A DNA stretch of 64,000 bases. It comes from Aradus depressus. Its lineage: Eukaryota; Arthropoda; Insecta; Hemiptera; Aradidae. Both the position numbers and the translations under genes were made by a program. The stretch lies in assembly GCA_963662175.1 (NCBI GenBank), contig OY759217.1:47468108-47532107 (forward strand). Direction: 5' to 3'. Below, piece after piece: positions 55,101 to 64,000 of the stretch (position 1 is the first letter of the stretch; every line of letters starts with the position of its first letter). Below the pieces are notes generated by a model, which did no database searches, was not told the DNA's origin, and saw only the letters and a program-made list of their open reading frames with translations.

Positions 55101-58100
55101 ATTAAACATTTCATGAGACTAGTCATCCAGTCTTATACAATAAGTAGTAGTAGTAAGTATCCTCAATTAAATAAGCCTTATATTAAATCAACCATTAAAC
55201 ATTTCATGAGTCTAGTCATCCAGTCTTATGCAATAACTAGTAGTAGTAAGTATCCTCAATTAAATAAGCCTTATATTAAATCAACCATTAAACATTTCAT
55301 GAGACTAGTCATCCAGACTTATACAATAAGTAGTAGTAGTAAGTATCCTCAATTAAATAAGCCTTATATTAAATCAACCATTAAACATTTCATGAGACTA
55401 GTCATCCAGACTTATACAATAAGTAGTAGTAGTAAGTATCCTCAATTAAATAAGCCTTATATTAAATCAACCATTAAACATTTCATGAGTCTAGTCATCC
55501 AGTCTTATGCAATAACTAGTAGTAGTAAGTATCCTCAATTAAATAAGCCTTATATTAAATCAACCATTAAACATTTCATGAGACTAGTCATCCAGACTTA
55601 TACAATAAGTAGTAGTAGTAAGTATCCTCAATTAAATAAGCCTTATATTAAATCAACCATTAAACATTTCATGAGACTAGTCATCCAGACTTATACAATA
55701 AGTAGTAGTAGTAAGTATCCTCAATTAAATAAGCCTTATATTAAATCAACCATTAAACATTTCATGAGTCTAGTCATCCAGACTTATACAATAAGTAGTA
55801 GTAGTAAGTATCCTCAATTAAATAAGCCTTATATTAAATCAACCATTAAACATTTCATGAGTCTAGTCATCCAGTCTTATACAATAAGTAGTAGTAGTAA
55901 GTATCCTCAATTAAATAAGCCTTATATTAAATCAACCATTAAACATTTCATGAGACTAGTCATCCAGTCTTATGCAATAAGTAGTAGTAGTAAGTATCCT
56001 CAATTAAATAAGCATTATATTAAATCAACCATTAAACATTTCATGAGACTAGTCATCCAGTCTTATGCAATAAGTAGTAGTAGTAAGTATCCTCAATTAA
56101 ATAAGCATTATATTAAATCAACCATTAAACATTTCATGAGTCTAGTCATCCAGTCTTATACAATAAGTAGTAGTAGTAAGTATCCTCAATTAAATAAGCC
56201 TTATATTAAATCAACCATTAAACATTTCATGAGTCTAGTCATCCAGTCTTATACAATAAGTAGTAGTAGTAAGTATCCTCAATTAAATAAGCCTTATATT
56301 AAATCAACCATTAAACATTTCATGAGTCTAGTCATCCAGTCTTATGCAATAAGTAGTAGTAGTAAGTATCCTCAATTAAATAAGCATTATATTAAATCAA
56401 CCATTAAACATTTCATGAGTCTAGTCATCCAGTCTTATACAATAAGTAGTAGTAGTAAGTATCCTCAATTAAATAAGCCTTATATTAAATCAACCATTAA
56501 ACATTTCATGAGTCTAGTCATCCAGTCTTATACAATAAGTAGTAGTAGTAAGTATCCTCAATTAAATAAGCCTTATATTAAATCAACCATTAAACATTTC
56601 ATGAGACTAGTCATCCAGTCTTATACAATAAGTAGTAGTAGTAAGTATCCTCAATTAAATAAGCCTTATATTAAATCAACCATTAAACATTTCATGAGTC
56701 TAGTCATCCAGTCTTATACAATAAGTAGTAGTAGTAAGTATCCTCAATTAAATAAGCCTTATATTAAATCAACCATTAAACATTTCATGAGTCTAGTCAT
56801 CCAGTCTTATACAATAAGTAGTAGTAGTAAGTATCCTCAATTAAATAAGCCTTATATTAAATCAACCATTAAACATTTCATGAGTCTAGTCATCCAGTCT
56901 TATACAATAAGTAGTAGTAGTAAGTATCCTCAATTAAATAAGCCTTATATTAAATCAACCATTAAACATTTCATGAGACTAGTCATCCAGTCTTATACAA
57001 TAAGTAGTAGTAGTAAGTATCCTCAATTAAATAAGCCTTATATTAAATCAACCATTAAACATTTCATGAGACTAGTCATCCAGACTTATACAATAAGTAG
57101 TAGTAGTAAGTATCCTCAATTAAATAAGCCTTATATTAAATCAACCATTAAACATTTCATGAGTCTAGTCATCCAGTCTTATACAATAAGTAGTAGTAGT
57201 AAGTATCCTCAATTAAATAAGCCTTATATTAAATCAACCATTAAACATTTCATGAGTCTAGTCATCCAGTCTTATACAATAAGTAGTAGTAGTAAGTATC
57301 CTCAATTAAATAAGCCTTATATTAAATCAACCATTAAACATTTCATGAGTCTAGTCATCCAGTCTTATACAATAAGTAGTAGTAGTAAGTATCCTCAATT
57401 AAATAAGCCTTATATTAAATCAACCATTAAACATTTCATGAGACTAGTCATCCAGTCTTATACAATAAGTAGTAGTAGTAAGTATCCTCAATTAAATAAG
57501 CCTTATATTAAATCAACCATTAAACATTTCATGAGTCTAGTCATCCAGTCTTATACAATAAGTAGTAGTAGTAAGTATCCTCAATTAAATAAGCCTTATA
57601 TTAAATCAACCATTAAACATTTCATGAGTCTAGTCATCCAGTCTTATACAATAAGTAGTAGTAGTAAGTATCCTCAATTAAATAAGCCTTATATTAAATC
57701 AACCATTAAACATTTCATGAGTCTAGTCATCCAGTCTTATACAATAAGTAGTAGTAGTAAGTATCCTCAATTAAATAAGCCTTATATTAAATCAACCATT
57801 AAACATTTCATGAGACTAGTCATCCAGTCTTATACAATAAGTAGTAGTAGTAAGTATCCTCAATTAAATAAGCCTTATATTAAATCAACCATTAAACATT
57901 TCATGAGTCTAGTCATCCAGTCTTATACAATAAGTAGTAGTAGTAAGTATCCTCAATTAAATAAGCCTTATATTAAATCAACCATTAAACATTTCATGAG
58001 ACTAGTCATCCAGTCTTATACAATAACTAGTAGTAGTAAGTATCCTCAATTAAATAAGCCTTATATTAAATCAACCATTAAACATTTCATGAGTCTAGTC

Positions 58101-61100
58101 ATCCAGTCTTATACAATAAGTAGTAGTAGTAAGTATCCTCAATTAAATAAGCCTTATATTAAATCAACCATTAAACATTTCATGAGTCTAGTCATCCAGT
58201 CTTATACAATAAGTAGTAGTAGTAAGTATCCTCAATTAAATAAGCCTTATATTAAATCAACCATTAAACATTTCATGAGTCTAGTCATCCAGTCTTATAC
58301 AATAAGTAGTAGTAGTAAGTATCCTCAATTAAATAAGCCTTATATTAAATCAACCATTAAACATTTCATGAGACTAGTCATCCAGTCTTATACAATAAGT
58401 AGTAGTAGTAAGTATCCTCAATTAAATAAGCCTTATATTAAATCAACCATTAAACATTTCATGAGTCTAGTCATCCAGTCTTATACAATAAGTAGTAGTA
58501 GTAAGTATCCTCAATTAAATAAGCCTTATATTAAATCAACCATTAAACATTTCATGAGTCTAGTCATCCAGTCTTATACAATAAGTAGTAGTAGTAAGTA
58601 TCCTCAATTAAATAAGCCTTATATTAAATCAACCATTAAACATTTCATGAGTCTAGTCATCCAGTCTTATACAATAAGTAGTAGTAGTAAGTATCCTCAA
58701 TTAAATAAGCCTTATATTAAATCAACCATTAAACATTTCATGAGACTAGTCATCCAGTCTTATACAATAAGTAGTAGTAGTAAGTATCCTCAATTAAATA
58801 AGCCTTATATTAAATCAACCATTAAACATTTCATGAGTCTAGTCATCCAGTCTTATACAATAAGTAGTAGTAGTAAGTATCCTCAATTAAATAAGCCTTA
58901 TATTAAATCAACCATTAAACATTTCATGAGACTAGTCATCCAGTCTTATACAATAAGTAGTAGTAGTAAGTATCCTCAATTAAATAAGCCTTATATTAAA
59001 TCAACCATTAAACATTTCATGAGACTAGTCATCCAGTCTTATACAATAACTAGTAGTAGTAAGTATCCTCAATTAAATAAGCCTTATATTAAATCAACCA
59101 TTAAACATTTCATGAGTCTAGTCATCCAGTCTTATACAATAAGTAGTAGTAGTAAGTATCCTCAATTAAATAAGCCTTATATTAAATCAACCATTAAACA
59201 TTTCATGAGACTAGTCATCCAGACTTATACAATAAGTAGTAGTAGTAAGTATCCTCAATTAAATAAGCCTTATATTAAATCAACCATTAAACATTTCATG
59301 AGTCTAGTCATCCAGTCTTATACAATAAGTAGTAGTAGTAAGTATCCTCAATTAAATAAGCCTTATATTAAATCAACCATTAAACATTTCATGAGACTAG
59401 TCATCCAGTCTTATACAATAAGTAGTAGTAGTAAGTATCCTCAATTAAATAAGCCTTATATTAAATCAACCATTAAACATTTCATGAGACTAGTCATCCA
59501 GTCTTATACAATAAGTAGTAGTAGTAAGTATCCTCAATTAAATAAGCCTTATATTAAATCAACCATTAAACATTTCATGAGACTAGTCATCCAGACTTAT
59601 ACAATAAGTAGTAGTAGTAAGTATCCTCAATTAAATAAGCCTTATATTAAATCAACCATTAAACATTTCATGAGTCTAGTCATCCAGTCTTATACAATAA
59701 GTAGTAGTAGTAAGTATCCTCAATTAAATAAGCCTTATATTAAATCAACCATTAAACATTTCATGAGTCTAGTCATCCAGTCTTATACAATAAGTAGTAG
59801 TAGTAAGTATCCTCAATTAAATAAGCCTTATATTAAATCAACCATTAAACATTTCATGAGTCTAGTCATCCAGTCTTATGCAATAAGTAGTAGTAGTAAG
59901 TATCCTCAATTAAATAAGCCTTATATTAAATCAACCATTAAACATTTCATGAGTCTAGTCATCCAGTCTTATACAATAAGTAGTAGTAGTAAGTATCCTC
60001 AATTAAATAAGCCTTATATTAAATCAACCATTAAACATTTCATGAGTCTAGTCATCCAGTCTTATACAATAAGTAGTAGTAGTAAGTATCCTCAATTAAA
60101 TAAGCCTTATATTAAATCAACCATTAAACATTTCATGAGTCTAGTCATCCAGTCTTATACAATAAGTAGTAGTAGTAAGTATCCTCAATTAAATAAGCCT
60201 TATATTAAATCAACCATTAAACATTTCATGAGTCTAGTCATCCAGTCTTATACAATAAGTAGTAGTAGTAAGTATCCTCAATTAAATAAGCCTTATATTA
60301 AATCAACCATTAAACATTTCATGAGTCTAGTCATCCAGTCTTATACAATAAGTAGTAGTAGTAAGTATCCTCAATTAAATAAGCCTTATATTAAATCAAC
60401 CATTAAACATTTCATGAGTCTAGTCATCCAGTCTTATGCAATAAGTAGTAGTAGTAAGTATCCTCAATTAAATAAGCCTTATATTAAATCAACCATTAAA
60501 CATTTCATGAGTCTAGTCATCCAGTCTTATGCAATAACTAGTAGTAGTAAGTATCCTCAATTAAATAAGCCTTATATTAAATCAACCATTAAACATTTCA
60601 TGAGTCTAGTCATCCAGTCTTATACAATAAGTAGTAGTAGTAAGTATCCTCAATTAAATAAGCCTTATATTAAATCAACCATTAAACATTTCATGAGACT
60701 AGTCATCCAGTCTTATACAATAAGTAGTAGTAGTAAGTATCCTCAATTAAATAAGCCTTATATTAAATCAACCATTAAACATTTCATGAGTCTAGTCATC
60801 CAGTCTTATGCAATAACTAGTAGTAGTAAGTATCCTCAATTAAATAAGCCTTATATTAAATCAACCATTAAACATTTCATGAGTCTAGTCATCCAGTCTT
60901 ATACAATAAGTAGTAGTAGTAAGTATCCTCAATTAAATAAGCCTTATATTAAATCAACCATTAAACATTTCATGAGTCTAGTCATCCAGTCTTATACAAT
61001 AAGTAGTAGTAGTAAGTATCCTCAATTAAATAAGCCTTATATTAAATCAACCATTAAACATTTCATGAGTCTAGTCATCCAGTCTTATACAATAAGTAGT

Positions 61101-63452
61101 AGTAGTAAGTATCCTCAATTAAATAAGCCTTATATTAAATCAACCATTAAACATTTCATGAGACTAGTCATCCAGTCTTATGCAATAAGTAGTAGTAGTA
61201 AGTATCCTCAATTAAATAAGCCTTATATTAAATCAACCATTAAACATTTCATGAGTCTAGTCATCCAGTCTTATACAATAAGTAGTAGTAGTAAGTATCC
61301 TCAATTAAATAAGCCTTATATTAAATCAACCATTAAACATTTCATGAGACTAGTCATCCAGTCTTATGCAATAAGTAGTAGTAGTAAGTATCCTCAATTA
61401 AATAAGCCTTATATTAAATCAACCATTAAACATTTCATGAGTCTAGTCATCCAGTCTTATGCAATAAGTAGTAGTAGTAAGTATCCTCAATTAAATAAGC
61501 CTTATATTAAATCAACCATTAAACATTTCATGAGTCTAGTCATCCAGTCTTATACAATAAGTAGTAGTAGTAAGTATCCTCAATTAAATAAGCCTTATAT
61601 TAAATCAACCATTAAACATTTCATGAGACTAGTCATCCAGTCTTATGCAATAAGTAGTAGTAGTAAGTATCCTCAATTAAATAAGCCTTATATTAAATCA
61701 ACCATTAAACATTTCATGAGTCTAGTCATCCAGTCTTATGCAATAAGTAGTAGTAGTAAGTATCCTCAATTAAATAAGCCTTATATTAAATCAACCATTA
61801 AACATTTCATGAGACTAGTCATCCAGACTTATACAATAAGTAGTAGTAGTAAGTATCCTCAATTAAATAAGCCTTATATTAAATCAACCATTAAACATTT
61901 CATGAGACTAGTCATCCAGTCTTATACAATAAGTAGTAGTAGTAAGTATCCTCAATTAAATAAGCCTTATATTAAATCAACCATTAAACATTTCATGAGT
62001 CTAGTCATCCAGTCTTATGCAATAAGTAGTAGTAGTAAGTATCCTCAATTAAATAAGCCTTATATTAAATCAACCATTAAACATTTCATGAGACTAGTCA
62101 TCCAGACTTATACAATAAGTAGTAGTAGTAAGTATCCTCAATTAAATAAGCCTTATATTAAATCAACCATTAAACATTTCATGAGACTAGTCATCCAGAC
62201 TTATACAATAAGTAGTAGTAGTAAGTATCCTCAATTAAATAAGCCTTATATTAAATCAACCATTAAACATTTCATGAGACTAGTCATCCAGTCTTATACA
62301 ATAAGTAGTAGTAGTAAGTATCCTCAATTAAATAAGCCTTATATTAAATCAACCATTAAACATTTCATGAGACTAGTCATCCAGTCTTATACAATAAGTA
62401 GTAGTAGTAAGTATCCTCAATTAAATAAGCCTTATATTAAATCAACCATTAAACATTTCATGAGACTAGTCATCCAGTCTTATACAATAAGTAGTAGTAG
62501 TAAGTATCCTCAATTAAATAAGCCTTATATTAAATCAACCATTAAACATTTCATGAGACTAGTCATCCAGACTTATACAATAAGTAGTAGTAGTAAGTAT
62601 CCTCAATTAAATAAGCCTTATATTAAATCAACCATTAAACATTTCATGAGACTAGTCATCCAGTCTTATACAATAAGTAGTAGTAGTAAGTATCCTCAAT
62701 TAAATAAGCCTTATATTAAATCAACCATTAAACATTTCATGAGTCTAGTCATCCAGTCTTATGCAATAAGTAGTAGTAGTAAGTATCCTCAATTAAATAA
62801 GCCTTATATTAAATCAACCATTAAACATTTCATGAGTCTAGTCATCCAGTCTTATACAATAAGTAGTAGTAGTAAGTATCCTCAATTAAATAAGCCTTAT
62901 ATTAAATCAACCATTAAACATTTCATGAGTCTAGTCATCCAGTCTTATACAATAAGTAGTAGTAGTAAGTATCCTCAATTAAATAAGCCTTATATTAAAT
63001 CAACCATTAAACATTTCATGAGTCTAGTCATCCAGTCTTATACAATAAGTAGTAGTAGTAAGTATCCTCAATTAAATAAGCCTTATATTAAATCAACCAT
63101 TAAACATTTCATGAGACTAGTCATCCAGTCTTATGCAATAAGTAGTAGTAGTAAGTATCCTCAATTAAATAAGCCTTATATTAAATCAACCATTAAACAT
63201 TTCATGAGTCTAGTCATCCAGACTTATGCAATAAGTAGTAGTAGTAAGTATCCTCAATTAAATAAGCCTTATATTAAATCAACCATTAAACATTTCATGA
63301 GACTAGTCATCCAGTCTTATACAATAAGTAGTAGTAGTAAGTATCCTCAATTAAATAAGCCTTATATTAAATCAACCATTAAACATTTCATGAGACTAGT
63401 CATCCAGTCTTATACAATAAGTAGTAGTAGTAAGTATCCTCAATTAAATAAG
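46151..63452. repeat. 93-bp satellite array, about 186 units
   Basis: One unit reads, in pieces, ATGAGTCTAGTCATCCAGTC, TTATACAATAAGTAGTAGTA, GTAAGTATCCTCAATTAAAT, AAGCCTTATATTAAATCAAC, CATTAAACATTTC. Units are head to tail and nearly identical over 17.3 kb. Recurrent variant sites counted from ATG: 6 (T/A), 10 (G/A, two units), 19 (T/A), 25 (A/G), 32 (G/C), 65 (C/A). Four units near 52497, 52965, 53807 and 54093 have an extra AGT (96 bp). The frame stays open because units are multiples of 3: 46173-52367, where one TTA became TAA, and 52404-63680. Nearly all variants would change the residue and only one silent change was noticed, so no coding constraint is apparent. Function unknown; a centromeric or heterochromatic satellite is possible. 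Confidence 0.95.
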
Positions 63453-63734
63453 CATTTACTTTTTTTTTTGAGCAAATCGGTCCAACACTTTTTCAGGGGA
63501 AATTTTATTTTTTATGTGGTGTTGTCGTTATATATTATAATTTTTTTAATTAGGTACATTAAATCGCACTTTTCTGGGGGGCCGAGCCCACCCCTGTCCC
63601 CCCTTCGACCGTTTTCTCCTCTCATCTCGCCTCTTAAAGTTTTCGGCCCTGAGTACAGCCTTCTCTTAATTGGTCAATGAGTGTAAAACCAATTTATCGG
63701 ATTTTTATGGTCAATACACTAGTTAGTTAATTAT
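63453..63734. other. No gene recognised
   Basis: Unique sequence after the abrupt end of the satellite (last unit breaks off at AATAAGCA). Contains a C/G-rich patch at 63573-63612. Confidence 0.4.
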
Positions 63735-64000
63735 TATGATTCATGTCCAGCCTTTAACTACGAGGTCATATCATCTACTACCAGAGCGCTCTTTCGTCAA
63801 TCTAGTGGACATGAGCCCGACTCGACTAAGGGAGTCCTACATTTTTATTCACCTAGGGCAGATGTCTTTAACGAGTACCTTACATCGTACAAGCTCGGGA
63901 CCATCGCTTAACGTCCCATCCGAAGGACGGCATGCTTAAGTTTATTTTACCTCCCAGATAAAATAAACTAAGGGCCTCGGCTTGGTTTCGAACCCACGAT
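63735..64000 (-). mobile_element. tRNA-derived SINE, copy F, cut by window end
   Basis: Begins (plus strand) TTATGATTCATGTCCAGCC, carries GTCCCATCCGAAGGACGGCA and TTTATTTTACCTCCCAGAT, and runs into the box B region (TTTCGAACCCACGAT) at the window end. Tail is the ATCATAATAATTAA type, without CCTAA. Confidence 0.85.

Noticed and set aside
46151..63452. CRISPR array
   Set aside because: There are no unique spacers between repeats; units are contiguous, 93 bp and in an animal genome.
46173..63680. Two giant repetitive proteins
   Set aside because: The frames follow from a 93-bp unit length divisible by 3; variation is mostly residue-changing, there is no signal peptide, intron or start context, and a stop splits them.

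Overview
The window is animal nuclear DNA, most likely from an insect. It is AT-rich and intron-bearing and holds one 200-N assembly gap. It is dominated by transposable elements of types common in arthropods: an R1-clade LINE, mariner, Tigger/pogo, hAT, Helitrons, an integrase-type DNA transposon, Penelope-like fragments and tRNA-derived SINEs. Some SINE tails end in CCTAA units, the insect telomere motif. I see no bacterial operons, CRISPR arrays or free-standing tRNA/rRNA genes.

Host genes lie only at the left end. Positions 2-163 are the last codons of a plus-strand pseudouridine-5'-phosphatase (HAD family). Tail-to-tail with it is a minus-strand gene whose exons at 6004-5933, 4163-4018 and 1429-1256 join in phase into a complete SH2 domain of the SLP-76/BLNK type. 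A possible first coding exon lies at 6830-6764. Its introns carry a TA-flanked MITE, a foldback, a deleted integrase-type (Ginger/KRBA2-like) transposon, pogo-like relics and an AT microsatellite.

From 7 to 25 kb no intact host gene is visible. This stretch holds SINE copies, two adjacent elements with ACAGGGTGT ends (one with half a transposase), a dead hAT element with a perfect 8-bp target duplication, several hairpin elements, the gap, and an unrecognised exon-like pseudogene at 8659-9001.

From 24.2 to 44.3 kb is a nested transposon complex. A repeat (here repeat X, perhaps Penelope-like) is interrupted by a foldback, a SINE and a Tigger element. The Tigger is split by a 16.3-kb cluster of Helitron-like units (25910-42235), and the first Helitron is split by an R1-clade LINE (26375-31641). 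A second copy of repeat X at 42697-43245 acts as an empty-site control for three of these insertions and itself sits inside a dead mariner. The Helitrons carry 143-bp and 66-bp minisatellites, and two are joined exactly head to tail at 39815/39816. Tandem segments derived from an old SINE lie between them.

From 46.15 to 63.45 kb lies a nearly homogeneous satellite of about 186 copies of a 93-bp unit. Because 93 is a multiple of 3, it produces two enormous but probably meaningless open frames. Multi-unit higher-order blocks can be seen in it. The window ends in another SINE. The least expected signals are several hammerhead-ribozyme-like motifs, the head-to-tail Helitron junction and the satellite's block structure.
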